Source: Streptomyces sp. NBC_00083
GTDB lineage: Bacteria > Actinomycetota > Actinomycetes > Streptomycetales > Streptomycetaceae
Assembly: GCF_026343295.1 (NCBI RefSeq)
Contig: NZ_JAPELY010000003.1
Span: forward strand, 1,178,001-1,242,000
Length of the DNA stretch: 64,000 nt
Direction of reading: 5' to 3'
Below are positions 49,849-60,512 of this stretch, piece by piece (position 1 is the first letter of the stretch; every line of letters starts with the position of its first letter). Below the pieces are notes generated by a model. That model had not been told where the DNA came from. It saw nothing but the letters and a program-made list of their open reading frames with translations, and made no database searches. The translations under genes were made by a program, and so were the position numbers.

Positions 49849-50481
49849 TCATTCCCGTTCCGCCGCCCCTCGGTCAAGGGCCGTCCCCCGGTCAAGGGCG
49901 GCCGTGACGGCTGCCACGAGACGGTCTCCCGCGCGGTCGACGCTGCCGTTCTGCGCGCAGATCTGGGCGCCTTCCAGGAGGAAGGTGATCTCCGCGGAGA
50001 CGTCGTCGGGCGAGTGGGCACCCGCCCTCGCGCACATGGCCGTGAGGCGGCGGCGCTGCTGGGCCTTGTGGTCCGCGATCAGCCGGCGGGCGGGATGGCC
50101 GGGGTCGGTCAGGCCGGCGATGGAGTTCACGAAGGGGCAGCCCCTTTCGGTGATGTCCGGCAGCCCCTCGGCGACGAAGCGGGCCATGCCCAGTACCTCG
50201 GCCCGGCCGTCCCCGGCGTGCTCGGCCTCCACCCGGTCGAAGGCGGCCCCGTACTGCGCGGCGACGATCCTGAGCCACTCCTCGATCAGCACGTCCTTGG
50301 TGGCGAAATGGCGGTAGAGGGCCATCTTCGTCGTCTTCGCCCGTTCGGCGATGGCCTGCACTCCGACCGCCCTGACGCCCTCGCGGAGGAAGAGTTCCTC
50401 GGCTGCGTCGAGGATGCGCTCGCGCGGGGGCAGTTGCGCGACCCTCGAATCCCGGCCCGGCCTGGGGGAGTTGCTGGTCAT
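49849..50481 (-). CDS. TetR-family regulator
   Basis: This is a 210-residue repressor. HTH: PRERILDAAEELFLREGVRA, VQAIAERAKTTKMALYRHFA. The ligand part has ERGCPFVNSIAGLTDPGHP, the same CPF(V/I) motif as in the TetR at 31331. It is divergent from the amidase; a perfect 18-bp palindrome sits between. ATG 50481. Confidence 0.92.
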   Translation of the reverse strand: MTSNSPRPGRDSRVAQLPPRERILDAAEELFLREGVRAVGVQAIAERAKTTKMALYRHFATKDVLIEEWLRIVAAQYGAAFDRVEAEHAGDGRAEVLGMARFVAEGLPDITERGCPFVNSIAGLTDPGHPARRLIADHKAQQRRRLTAMCARAGAHSPDDVSAEITFLLEGAQICAQNGSVDRAGDRLVAAVTAALDRGTALDRGAAERE

Positions 50482-50547
50482 GGTGTGCCTCGCTTCGTCG
50501 CGTTGGCCCGCGTTCCGGATCATGCTACGTTACCGGCCAGCCCCAAA

Positions 50548-50565
50548 CGATACCGATCGGTATCG
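50548..50565. promoter_or_regulatory. TetR operator palindrome
   Basis: CGATACCGATCGGTATCG is a perfect 18-bp palindrome with no spacer, 34 bp before the amidase GTG and 67 bp before the TetR start. A single TetR dimer site is the likeliest reading. Confidence 0.72.
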
Positions 50566-50598
50566 CATGGGACCGACTGGAAACGAAGGTGGAACTCC

Positions 50599-52065
<1,467 letters not shown>

Positions 52066-52340
52066 CAAATCCTGTCCCTGCCGAACCGGACCGTGACCGC
52101 ATCCGATTGCCGGCCGACGTCCCAGGAGCAGGTCGGCCCCGTGCAGTCGCAGCGGCCCATCCGCAGGGGCCGGCGCGACGGCCGGGCGCACGAGCCGCGA
52201 GGTCAGCAGGCCTTCGCGCCCGTAAGCCCGAACCGTCTGCGCGCCTAGGCCACATCTAGGACGCATGCAGGGCAGGCCGAGGGCCCGACTCCGTAGCTTC
52301 TCCTGCGGAACGGTCAGTCATGATGAGAGAAGGACGAAGC

Positions 52341-52841
52341 ATGAAGATGCGGCTGAAGGCCTCGCTCGGCGTAGCGGTTGCCGCCGGAGCACTACTGGTC
52401 GGCGCCACCAGCCCGGCGAGCGCCTCGGTGCACATGGACTTCGTGTTCATCCAGAGCGGTCACGACGCCTACGGCCTGTACAACAACTACAACAGCTACG
52501 AGCTCCGCTCGACGCTGACCCAGAAGCCGACCAGCCCGTCCATCAACACCTGGAGCATCATCTCCGTCGCTCCCGACACCGGCTATCCGAACGTCGTGAT
52601 CCGGAACAGCGCCACGAACCGGTGCATGCGCGCCATGAGTTCCAGCTCGGTCCAGATGAAGTCGTGCAACTCCTCTGACCCGAACGAGATCTGGGCGATG
52701 ACGAACAGCCCGGTGGGCACCCAGTTCTTCAACTTCGCCGTGCGCTCCTGCCTCGACGAAGGCAACGGCGGGAGCCCGTACCTCTTCCACGAAGAGGGCT
52801 GCAACAGCGGCAACCCGTACCAGGGCTGGATCTTGCGCTAG
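52341..52841 (+). CDS. Secreted ricin-B/lectin-like protein
   Basis: This is a 166-residue exported protein. Signal ASLGVAVAAGALLVGATSPA ends SASA. The mature part is beta-rich with QxW-like repeats NEIWAMTNS and YQGWILR, and four Cys in paired positions (RCMRAMSS, MKSCNS, RSCLDEGN, EGCNSG). This suits a beta-trefoil carbohydrate-binding domain, as in ricin B-type lectins or the lectin subunits of cytolethal-distending-like toxins; no catalytic part is attached. ATG 52341 with AAGGA upstream. Lower Ala/Gly content than neighbouring proteins. Confidence 0.72.
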   Translation: MKMRLKASLGVAVAAGALLVGATSPASASVHMDFVFIQSGHDAYGLYNNYNSYELRSTLTQKPTSPSINTWSIISVAPDTGYPNVVIRNSATNRCMRAMSSSSVQMKSCNSSDPNEIWAMTNSPVGTQFFNFAVRSCLDEGNGGSPYLFHEEGCNSGNPYQGWILR

Positions 52842-52953
52842 GCACGGACCCCGCCGGAGTGACACAACCCTGAGAGGTTGTGCGGAATGCGGAGGAGGGG
52901 CTCAAGGGCGGCGAGGGCCGCCCGGCCGGCCTCACCTCCGCGCCGACCCGAAG

Positions 52954-55887
52954 TCAGGGTGACGACGGTGGGGTCAGGGGCTCCCGCCGGTTCATGTCGC
53001 CGATCGCCTGCCACAGGGGCAAGGCCCGCTCGCGGTGTCGGCGTGCCAGGTCGTGGAAGCCCGCCGCCGCGTCCAGATCGCCGATCAGCTCCCAGCACGC
53101 GGCTTCGTCCTGACGGTCCCCGTGCCGGTGGAACAGGCCGGCCGCGCGTTCAAGAGCCGGGACCGCCCGGTCCCGCTCGGACCGGCCGGCGTAGACGCGG
53201 CCGACCTCCAGCAGCGCGTACGCGGCGCACCGCTCGTCACCGAGTTCCTCGAAGGTGGCCAGCGCCCGCCACAGACAGCGGAGCGCCTCGTCGGGGTCAC
53301 CGCGCAGATCGTGCAGCCGACTGTATCGGCGCAGCACGACCGCCACGCGATGCTCGTCGTCGAGTGCCTCGGCCAGGCGCAGGGCGCCGGCGAACCAGGT
53401 CTCTGCCTCGTCGATCCGACCCTGCATGAGCTTCATCACGGCCATGGAGCACGACAGTTGCGCCTCGATGTGGCCGTCGCCCTCGCCGACCGCGATGGCC
53501 AGTGCCTGCTCGATGCGGTCGAGGGCTTCGTCGTCCCTGCCCTGGACCCGGCTGACCGTGCTGAGCATGGCTACCGACAACGCCTCACCGCGCTTGTCCC
53601 CACCGTCCCGGCACAGCTCGACGGACGATTCCAGCGCGACGGTGGCCCGCTCGAACTCGTCTGCGTATATGTGCAGTTGGGCCAGTCCGCGCAGGAGGAC
53701 CGAAGCGCCGCGCGCATTGCCGACGGCTTCGGCCGCGTCCAGCGCGAGCCGGTGTCCGTGCTGCCAGTCCTGGTACAGGCAGCGGTGGTCGTAGTAGGTG
53801 GAGGCGCCGGCCGCCAGCTCCCAGGCAAGCTCGTCCAGGTGCCAGTCCACGGCCAGCTTCACCACGCCGAGCAGGTTGTCGCGCTCCGCGTCGAACCAGC
53901 CGAACGGATCGGCGAGCAGCCGGTCCACGACCGCGTCCGGCAGCGACCGGCGCGGCGCCGAACCTGGCGCGGCGGTCAGGAGCCCGGCCGGCAGCCGATC
54001 CGTGGCGCGCCCGATCAGCTCAAGCCAGACCGACAGGACCCGGACGATGGCGTCCCGCTTGTCCGTCGCGGGCAACGGGGCGGCGAGCTCCACGGCGCAC
54101 GTCCTGATGAGGTCGTGCAGGCGGTAACGCGGCTCGCCGTTGGCGTCGGTGGCGGTCAGCCGCACCAGGCTGGCGTCGACGAGAACGTCCAGCACCTCAT
54201 GGGCGTCCGCGCGGTCCAGCAGCGGGCCGACGACCCAGCCGGGCAGGGTGTACGCGCCCAGCAGGCCCAGGAGGCTCAGCGCACGCACCGCGTCGGCCGG
54301 CAGCAATCGCAGGCTCAGCTCGACGCTGGCCCGCACGCTCAGGTCTCCGATCCTCAGCTCGGCCAGCCGCTGCGACTCGTCCTCGATCCGTTCCCGCAGC
54401 ACCCGCAGCGACCAGGCGGGTCGCCCCGTGAGCTTGCCGCTGGCGATCCGGATCGCCAGCGGCAGGTTTCCGCAGCAGCCGAGGATCGCGTCGGCCTCCT
54501 CCGGCTCCCGTTCGACGCGTGGGCGCCCCACGATCCTGGTGAACATCTCCCGTGCCTCTGCCCGGCTCAGCACGTCCAGGTCGATGTGGTGGGCTCCCGG
54601 CAGCTGTGTCAGGAGCGTGCGGCTGGTGATCAGGACGGCGCAGCCGTCGGCTCCCGGCAGCAGGGGCAGCACCTGGTCGGCCTGACCGGCGTCGTCCAGG
54701 ACCACGAGCATGCGACGCTCCACCAGCAACGATCGGTAGAGCGCGGCCCGCTCGTACAGACCGCTCGGGATCGCGCTGCCGACTATCGAGAGCGCACGAA
54801 GTGCCTCGGCCAGCATCAGCCCCGGATCTCGCGGCTCGTCCGATGTCGCCGCGAGGTCGAGGTACAGCTGCCCGTCGGGGAAGTGCCCGCTCGCGAGCCG
54901 GGCGGCGTGTGTCACCAAGGAGGACTTGCCGACGCCCGGACCGCCCACGACGACGACCACGGGGGAGCGGTAGGACGCCGGTCCGTCGAGCAGTCCGGCG
55001 ATCTCGGACAGGGCCGCGTCCCGGCCCACGAAGTCGGGCACGTCGAGGGGCAATTGACGTACGGGCATGGGCATGCCGGATCCCGCGATCGCAAGGACGC
55101 GACCCTTCGGCCGCGCCTCCAGGGGCGGCCGATCCAGGTCCGGTAACGCGAGGGCGGGATCCGCCGCCAGGATGCGCTGATGCAGTGCTCGGAGTGGTGG
55201 GGTCGGATCGACGCCGAGTTCGTCGGCCAGCGTCCGGCGCAGCCGCTCATAGGCCTGCAACGCCTCGCCCTGGCGCCCGCATCGGTAGAGGGCGACTATG
55301 GTCTGCTCCGCCACGTCCTCGTCGAAGGGATGCTCGCGGAGCAGGGCGGTGAGCTCGTCGATGACTTCGCGGTGGCGCCCGAGGCTGATTTCGATGCTCA
55401 AGCACTGTTTGTGCGTGGCGGCCCGTTGCTCGTTCAGGCGTGCTGCGTCGATTTCCAGGGCCCGACTGGGAACGTCCATCAGGGCGCGTCCGTGCCAGCA
55501 GCCGAGTGCCTTCCGCAGCGCGGCAGCCGTCTCGTGCGGAGCGCTGAGCCGCGCGGCGAGGGCGCGCTCGTGCGCGAACTCCAGCACGTCGAGCTGGTCC
55601 GGGGCCAGGTGGATCTCGTAGCCACCGCGGCGTGTGCTGACCAAGGAGCCGGGTGCCCCACAGCCGACGAGGTTGCGGCGCAGCCCTGAGACGGCGTCCT
55701 GGACCTGACGGACCGCCGTAGCGGGGACTTTCTCGTCCCACATCACGGCGACGAGCCGTTCCACGGCAACGGTGTTGTTCGCGTCGACCAGGAGTGCCGC
55801 CAGCATCTTCGCCTGCCGCGGCCCGTTGAACGGGACGTCGCGCCCGGCTATCCGGGCACGCAACGGCCCCAGTAATTCAAATTTCAT
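52954..55887 (-). CDS. AfsR/SARP-family regulator with NB-ARC and TPR domains
   Basis: This is a 977-residue regulator. The N-terminal SARP winged helix (MKFELLGPLRARIAGRDVPF, GPRQAKMLAALLVDANNTVA) and bacterial transcriptional activator domain (HREVIDELTALLREHPFDED, QALQAYERLRRTLADELGVD) span about 1-245. The NB-ARC ATPase has Walker A GGPGVGKSSLVTHAARLASG and MLVVLDDAGQADQVLPLLPG. From about 600, TPR-like helices follow (YALLEVGRVYAGRSERDRAV). AfsR-type proteins activate secondary metabolism or sporulation via direct repeats at -35. No biosynthetic cluster adjoins it; targets may be elsewhere. It is convergent with the lectin gene. Confidence 0.95.
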   Translation of the reverse strand: MKFELLGPLRARIAGRDVPFNGPRQAKMLAALLVDANNTVAVERLVAVMWDEKVPATAVRQVQDAVSGLRRNLVGCGAPGSLVSTRRGGYEIHLAPDQLDVLEFAHERALAARLSAPHETAAALRKALGCWHGRALMDVPSRALEIDAARLNEQRAATHKQCLSIEISLGRHREVIDELTALLREHPFDEDVAEQTIVALYRCGRQGEALQAYERLRRTLADELGVDPTPPLRALHQRILAADPALALPDLDRPPLEARPKGRVLAIAGSGMPMPVRQLPLDVPDFVGRDAALSEIAGLLDGPASYRSPVVVVVGGPGVGKSSLVTHAARLASGHFPDGQLYLDLAATSDEPRDPGLMLAEALRALSIVGSAIPSGLYERAALYRSLLVERRMLVVLDDAGQADQVLPLLPGADGCAVLITSRTLLTQLPGAHHIDLDVLSRAEAREMFTRIVGRPRVEREPEEADAILGCCGNLPLAIRIASGKLTGRPAWSLRVLRERIEDESQRLAELRIGDLSVRASVELSLRLLPADAVRALSLLGLLGAYTLPGWVVGPLLDRADAHEVLDVLVDASLVRLTATDANGEPRYRLHDLIRTCAVELAAPLPATDKRDAIVRVLSVWLELIGRATDRLPAGLLTAAPGSAPRRSLPDAVVDRLLADPFGWFDAERDNLLGVVKLAVDWHLDELAWELAAGASTYYDHRCLYQDWQHGHRLALDAAEAVGNARGASVLLRGLAQLHIYADEFERATVALESSVELCRDGGDKRGEALSVAMLSTVSRVQGRDDEALDRIEQALAIAVGEGDGHIEAQLSCSMAVMKLMQGRIDEAETWFAGALRLAEALDDEHRVAVVLRRYSRLHDLRGDPDEALRCLWRALATFEELGDERCAAYALLEVGRVYAGRSERDRAVPALERAAGLFHRHGDRQDEAACWELIGDLDAAAGFHDLARRHRERALPLWQAIGDMNRREPLTPPSSP

Positions 55888-56419
55888 CTTCCCCCCGGCG
55901 CGTGACCATTGACGCCCATCCCCGGCCTGACCTCGCTTGAAACGAATCTAGGACGGCCATAGGAGGCATGTCCATAGGGCCTTTCACAGGGTGCATCAAA
56001 GGCGATCGGGGCAGGCGAAGCGCCCCAACTGACCCATAACGTAAACGGAATTCCCCCTGTTCGACCAACATCGGAATAGCAGGCTGCATTCAGCTATTGC
56101 GAACGAGAGGCGACCCCTCGCGGAGTGTGTGCTGCCGAGGGCCGCGCCTGGCGGGGCGATGACGGCGCCCGCTGGTAGCGCACTGGGCTGGTGCTGCCTC
56201 GTGGCACGATCTGAGCGGGCGCGAGCGATGGTGGCAGGACCGGTCGGACATCCCGCTCAAGTGCGTGGAGGGCAGGGCGCTGTCCTGCGGAACATGTGAT
56301 GACTAGGATCCGGCGGGGTGTCGGTCCCTTGCTGGTCAGTGCCGGTACATGGGCGGGCGGGGCAGTGATGGCGGTGCGGATCCGGTGCTTGCCGCAGCGG
56401 ATGGCGAACGGAGGGCCCC
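55888..56419. other. Intergenic region upstream of the SARP gene
   Basis: These 530 bp hold the SARP promoter on the minus strand, with a less GC-rich stretch at 56020-56095 (for example AACGTAAACGGAATTCC). Small frames are Arg/Pro-rich. No repeat or RNA gene was recognised. Confidence 0.35.
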
Positions 56420-56785
56420 GTGGAGGGTCGACGGCTGCATGGGGGTCTCGCGGCAGCGGTGGCTCTGCTTCTCGCGGTATCCGCTGCCATGCTTCTGGGC
56501 AGGTCGTGGAGCGCCTGCGATGTGGGAGTGAACAACGCGGCCAACAGTGGTTACCTGCCGTGGCTGTTCATCCCGGGCCTCTGGACGGTCTTGTTGCTGG
56601 TCTGGGTTGCGGTGGGGGCCGTTGTGGGGAACCGTTCCCTTCTCCACGCCTGCGCCCTCACCGTGGCGCTCCTGGGTGTCGTCTGGTGCGTCATCTCGGT
56701 CTTCTGGGAGGGCGCCATCACACCGTCGTGCCCCAGCGGCGTGCCCTCGTGGTGGCCGAGTCTCATCCCTGCCCCGGGGTTCTGA
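56420..56785 (+). CDS. Small membrane protein
   Basis: This protein has 121 residues with three hydrophobic stretches: LAAAVALLLAVSAAMLLGRS, LPWLFIPGLWTVLLLVWVAV and CALTVALLGVVWCVISVFWE. It has three Cys. Homologues are small Streptomyces membrane proteins without a role. GTG 56420 has GGAGG 5 nt before. It is convergent with the hypothetical gene that follows. Confidence 0.65.
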   Translation: MEGRRLHGGLAAAVALLLAVSAAMLLGRSWSACDVGVNNAANSGYLPWLFIPGLWTVLLLVWVAVGAVVGNRSLLHACALTVALLGVVWCVISVFWEGAITPSCPSGVPSWWPSLIPAPGF

Positions 56786-56952
56786 GAGATCGGTCGCGGT
56801 AGTTCACGGCTTGCGCCAGCTGGCTGAACTGGACAGCCCGACAGCCACATGTCGAGGGCGCGCGATATCGCTGGGGAACGCGCACCGCCGCCCCCGGGCC
56901 GGCAGCAGCGTGCCCGCCGAGCCGAGGCGGCGTCGGCCCCGCCGGGCTCGCT

Positions 56953-57864
56953 TCAGTCGGCTGCTCTGCCCGGCCACCTCGTGAAGCGCCGCAGGCCTCT
57001 TCGGCTGCGCTTGAGCGGCGTGTCCTCCGGGGCAGCAGGGCTCTCAGCCGCGGTGAGCGCCGCAGCCGGACGCTCCGCCGGGGCTTCCACGTAGTGGGTG
57101 CCCCGTTCGAGCCGGTTCCGCACCGCCAGTGCCATGGTCTGATGGGCCTGATGCTGTACGAGGCCCGCCGCGGACAACCGGTCCCACATGTACAGCAGTT
57201 CCTGCCCTCGGGCCGCCACCTGGGACGCGTCCTCAAGTCGTTGCCACGCCGCGGTGGCGCGGGCCACCTCGGGCGCGGCCCGGTCGAGGTCGGTGCGGCA
57301 CCGGATGCGCGCGACGGTGAGCGCGAGGACGGTCGAGACCGTGTAGTCGCCGCGCAGGAACGCCATGTAGGCCTCGATCGCCCGCGCTTCGAGCGAGAGG
57401 TCGTCCTCCACGCCCCTACGGAGCGTCAGGTGCTCACGCAGAGCGCTGGCCAGGACGAACGCGGCGTGCAGCTCCTCGCGTTGCGCGTGCTGGATGATCC
57501 GCTCGACGCGGGCGAGCGGAGGGAACGCCTGCTCCTCCGCGTCGGTGCGCTCGCGGCCGGGCGGCAGGTCCTCCTCGTCGGCGATCGTGTAGCTGGAGCC
57601 GTCCGGGTGCACCCGAAGCCGCGCCACCTGCTGCACGGTGCGGTCGACTACGGTCGCCGCCACCGGAGCCCCCAGAGTGCGGGCGAACATGGCCACGGCG
57701 TCGAGGATCGCCTCATTGGGCGGCCTGGTGCCGCCCATCGTCAGCAGATGGCCGTTGACCACCGTCGATCCGTCCTCGGCGACGTACGCGTCCAGGCGGA
57801 TCAACGGTTGCGCGCTGAGCGCAGGCAGGTTCCCGTCGTCACGGGATACAGGCAAGTGGGACAT
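56953..57864 (-). CDS. Hypothetical protein, helical
   Basis: This is a 303-residue protein. The N-terminal 100 residues are beta-rich (PLIRLDAYVAEDGSTVVNGH, APVAATVVDRTVQQVARLRV, DGSSYTIADEEDLPPG); the rest is helical (RIIQHAQREELHAAFVLASA, AYMAFLRGDYTVSTVLALTV) with a disordered Pro/Ala tail. No signal. I do not recognise the family. It ends the unit that begins with the NlpC/P60 gene, 6 bp upstream, so the pair is probably co-transcribed. Confidence 0.65.
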   Translation of the reverse strand: MSHLPVSRDDGNLPALSAQPLIRLDAYVAEDGSTVVNGHLLTMGGTRPPNEAILDAVAMFARTLGAPVAATVVDRTVQQVARLRVHPDGSSYTIADEEDLPPGRERTDAEEQAFPPLARVERIIQHAQREELHAAFVLASALREHLTLRRGVEDDLSLEARAIEAYMAFLRGDYTVSTVLALTVARIRCRTDLDRAAPEVARATAAWQRLEDASQVAARGQELLYMWDRLSAAGLVQHQAHQTMALAVRNRLERGTHYVEAPAERPAAALTAAESPAAPEDTPLKRSRRGLRRFTRWPGRAAD

Positions 57865-57870
57865 TTCCGC

Positions 57871-58980
57871 TCAGCCTCCGGGTCGGACCACGCCGAGGAT
57901 CGGCATGGATGCGGCCGGTGCGGTCGTGATCGTACGCCCAGGCCGTGGAGCGTGGACGATCTGTCCACCTCCGATGTACATGCCCACATGCGTGGCATCG
58001 TGGAAGTAGATGATCAGGTCCCCGGGTTGGGCGGAAGAGAGGCTGACGTGGCGCAGTCCCTGCCACTGAGCCTGTGAGGTGCGGGGTATCGGGTGTCCGG
58101 CATGGGCCCACGCCACGGAGGTGAGCCCCGAGCAGTCGTACGACGAGGGACCCACGTCACCCCACCCGTACGGTTTGCCGATCTGAGCCATGGCGAAGGA
58201 GACGGCCTGTCCGGCACTGCCGCTCACGGCCGGGCCGCCGCCCGAAGGTCCGCCCCCCGGGCCGCCCTTGTTGGCGGGCCCGCCGTCCGAACCGGAGCCA
58301 GGCCACTTGGACTTGGCCTCGTCTGCCTTCTGCTTCTCCAACTGGGCCAGCCCGTCGACCTGTTCGGACTTCAGCCCCGCCTCGATCCGCTCGGCGTCGG
58401 CGATCCTGTTCTGGATCTTCTCCTTCGCGTCGGCCTTGTCCGCGAGGGTCTTCTTGAGCTCCCGCAGGTTGTTCGTCGCGGCCTCGGTCTGCCGGTCCAG
58501 CTCCGCGCGGGCTGTCTTCTGGCTCTCGTAGATGTTCGCGAGGGTGTCACTGGTCCGGCCGGCCTGTGCGGCGTCGGAGAGTGCGTTCTCGGGATGGTCG
58601 CTGAGGATCAACTGGAAGCCCGCGGAGCTGAAGTAGTCCCCGCGGTACTGCGCTCGGGCCGCGGCCCCCGCGAGGCCGTGCAGGGCGTCCACCCGGCCTT
58701 GGGTGTGGGCGAGGTCACCCTGGAGGGAGGTCAGCCGCTTCGTCTGCTCGGTGGCCTTCTCGTTGGCGGCGTCGTACGCCTCGGTCGCCACCTCTGCCTC
58801 CCGGTAGAGGCCGTCGAGCTGGCTACGGATCTGTTCCAGGGGCCCGCCGGCGGTCGGTCCGGGGTCGTTGGGAGCCGCGTAACTCAGGCCCGGTATGAGG
58901 GTGATCGCACTGACAAAGGCTGTCAGAGCGACCCGGCTTCGCAGCTGTCTACCGCCGGTCGACACGTTCATCAGCGCCAC
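57871..58980 (-). CDS. Secreted NlpC/P60 peptidoglycan endopeptidase with coiled coil
   Basis: This is a 369-residue exported protein. Signal LRSRVALTAFVSAITLIPGL with cut after SYA. Long coiled coil (QIRSQLDGLYREAEVATEAY, ALHGLAGAAARAQYRG, ERIEAGLKSEQVDGLAQL), a Gly/Pro linker, then NlpC/P60: AMAQIGKPYGWGDVGPSSYD, CSGLTSVAWAHAGHPIPRT with catalytic Cys, and YFHDATHVGMYIGGGQIVHA with catalytic His. It cleaves stem peptides, like RipA-type enzymes of actinobacteria, its coiled coil holding the active site in check. Start is GTG 58980; ATG 58971 is an option. Confidence 0.93.
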   Translation of the reverse strand: MALMNVSTGGRQLRSRVALTAFVSAITLIPGLSYAAPNDPGPTAGGPLEQIRSQLDGLYREAEVATEAYDAANEKATEQTKRLTSLQGDLAHTQGRVDALHGLAGAAARAQYRGDYFSSAGFQLILSDHPENALSDAAQAGRTSDTLANIYESQKTARAELDRQTEAATNNLRELKKTLADKADAKEKIQNRIADAERIEAGLKSEQVDGLAQLEKQKADEAKSKWPGSGSDGGPANKGGPGGGPSGGGPAVSGSAGQAVSFAMAQIGKPYGWGDVGPSSYDCSGLTSVAWAHAGHPIPRTSQAQWQGLRHVSLSSAQPGDLIIYFHDATHVGMYIGGGQIVHAPRPGRTITTAPAASMPILGVVRPGG

Positions 58981-59163
58981 TTTCAGGAGGCCGGGTACGA
59001 GAGTTCGGATCGCGACCTACCGTCATGGTGGTCAAGTCGGGTCATACGGAGATCCGTTCGACCCACGAGCACACTATCCTCACACGATCGGTAGATCCTG
59101 GTATCCCCAGGTGTGTCAACGTGTACGCGGCCGATTCTTCGGCCACAGTTGGCCGATTCTCGT

Positions 59164-59212
59164 CGGGGCTCGGGGCTCGGGGCTCGGGGCTCGGGGCTCG
59201 GGGCTCGGGGCT
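59164..59212. repeat. Tandem 7-bp repeat, 7 copies of CGGGGCT
   Basis: Seven exact copies of CGGGGCT run from 59164 to 59212, then a partial copy. It lies in a 322-bp gap (58981-59302) between divergent genes that otherwise shows no gene. Such runs are prone to slippage; no function is known to me. Confidence 0.9.
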
Positions 59213-59302
59213 CGGCTCCTTGGCTTGGGCGCGGCGGCAGATAGGCGGTGGGATGGCCTGGAGCCGCTCCCCGCGATGACGGCATGTTCGTAGGGTTCCG
59301 GC

Positions 59303-59671
59303 ATGGCGGATGACGAGCGTGAGCAGGCCGTGCAGGCTGCTGTCGATGGAGAGATGCGACTTCTCGATCCTGAGGTGAGAGCTGTCCGGGCCCGGGTCCT
59401 GGAACTCCTCGACCCGGAATTCATCGAGTTCGGAGCTTCTGGACGCCGGTGGGATGTGGAGTCGGTCCTCGCCGTGACAAGTGGTGGTTCGGTGTCCGCG
59501 GAGACTCCGGTCAAGGTCACTGACATGTCCGGCGCGGTCCTGGCCCCGGGTGTCGTTCATCTGACGTACTTCGCCGACCATCAGGGCCGTCGGACATGGC
59601 GGAGCTCATTGTGGCGCCTGACGGAGACGGGCTGGCGGATGTACTTCCACCAGGGCACTGTGACGGGTTGA
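59303..59671 (+). CDS. Small NTF2-like (DUF4440-type) protein
   Basis: This is a 122-residue cone-fold protein. It starts with a helix MADDEREQAVQAAVDGEMRL, then LLDPEFIEFGASGRRWDVES and LAPGVVHLTYFADHQGRRTW, RSSLWRLTETGWRMYFHQG, the strand order of DUF4440/NTF2-like small-molecule or structural domains. The function is unknown. ATG 59303; it stands alone beside a TetR gene. Confidence 0.8.
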   Translation: MADDEREQAVQAAVDGEMRLLDPEVRAVRARVLELLDPEFIEFGASGRRWDVESVLAVTSGGSVSAETPVKVTDMSGAVLAPGVVHLTYFADHQGRRTWRSSLWRLTETGWRMYFHQGTVTG

Positions 59672-59745
59672 TGGTCGGCGCCCAGTGGTGGCGAGCCGGT
59701 AGATCCGCACCCTGGCCCTGCAGAAGGCCACGTCAACCGGCTCTG

Positions 59746-60375
59746 TCAGTGCGGCTCGGCGGCTCCGCCGGGGCCGTGGCGTCGGTCGGCCAGGGCTGTG
59801 ATGCCTGCTGTGGCCGCGGTGGCGAGATCGGTGAGCACACGGTCGTCGACGGGCAGCCGCATGATGTACAGGGCGGATGCCAGGGTGCCGAGCGCCACCA
59901 GGTGGGCCATGGCGGGGTCGACGGTCCCGGCCAGCTCCCGGCGGGCCACGGCCTGTTCGATGATGTCGGCGAAGATGGCCTGTTCGGCGGCCAGGAAGGT
60001 GTCCTGGAACCGCGCCTCCAGCCCGGGGTTGACGGCGATCTCGCCGATCAGGGCCGGTGCGAGTTGCCGGGCCGCCGGGCCGGCCATGCGGATGTGGAAC
60101 GCCCGGAGTAGCCCCAGCAGGTCCCCGTGCAAGGAGCCGGTGCCGGCCAACGGCGGCAGCTCCTGCTCGTACATGGTGGCGGCGAACGCCATCTCGGCCT
60201 TGGACGTGTAGCGGCGGTAGATCGCCGCCTTGCCCACCCCTGCGCGTGCCGCGACCTGATCGACGGTCAGCGCCGGGTATCCGACTTCATCGATCAACTC
60301 ACGCGTGGTCTCAAGGATCTTGTCATCCACGCGGCTGTCTCGGGGGCGTCCGCCCCGTTGCCTTGTCGCCGTCAT
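59746..60375 (-). CDS. TetR-family regulator
   Basis: This is a 209-residue repressor. HTH: DDKILETTRELIDEVGYPAL, TVDQVAARAGVGKAAIYRRY. The ligand domain LAPALIGEIAVNPGLEARFQ with IIEQAVARRELAGTVDPAMA is typical of the TetR_C family in Streptomyces. It is divergent from the membrane gene at 60513, with a GTTTCG/CGGAAC half-site pair between. ATG 60375. Confidence 0.92.
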   Translation of the reverse strand: MTATRQRGGRPRDSRVDDKILETTRELIDEVGYPALTVDQVAARAGVGKAAIYRRYTSKAEMAFAATMYEQELPPLAGTGSLHGDLLGLLRAFHIRMAGPAARQLAPALIGEIAVNPGLEARFQDTFLAAEQAIFADIIEQAVARRELAGTVDPAMAHLVALGTLASALYIMRLPVDDRVLTDLATAATAGITALADRRHGPGGAAEPH

Positions 60376-60387
60376 GCCTGCAGTATA

Positions 60388-60403
60388 CGGAACTAGCGTT
60401 TCG
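60388..60403. promoter_or_regulatory. Candidate TetR operator
   Basis: CGGAAC-TAGC-GTTTCG is an inverted repeat with 5 of 6 arm bases matched and a 4-bp spacer, 12 bp before the TetR start. The same arm size and spacing as other TetR sites in this window support it modestly. Confidence 0.45.
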
Positions 60404-60512
60404 GAACGACAGTCTCGCAACTGTGGTTCCAGGGACCGCTGGACCTCGCTGCGCAGAGACAACCGGCAGGAAGTCGCACCACGTGACTTCGCGACAGAAA
60501 CGGAGAACTCGG

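Noticed and set aside
50014..50598. N-terminal extension of the amidase frame into the TetR gene
   Set aside because: It lies antisense to the TetR gene and across the operator; GTG 50599 with a good ribosome site fits the family length.
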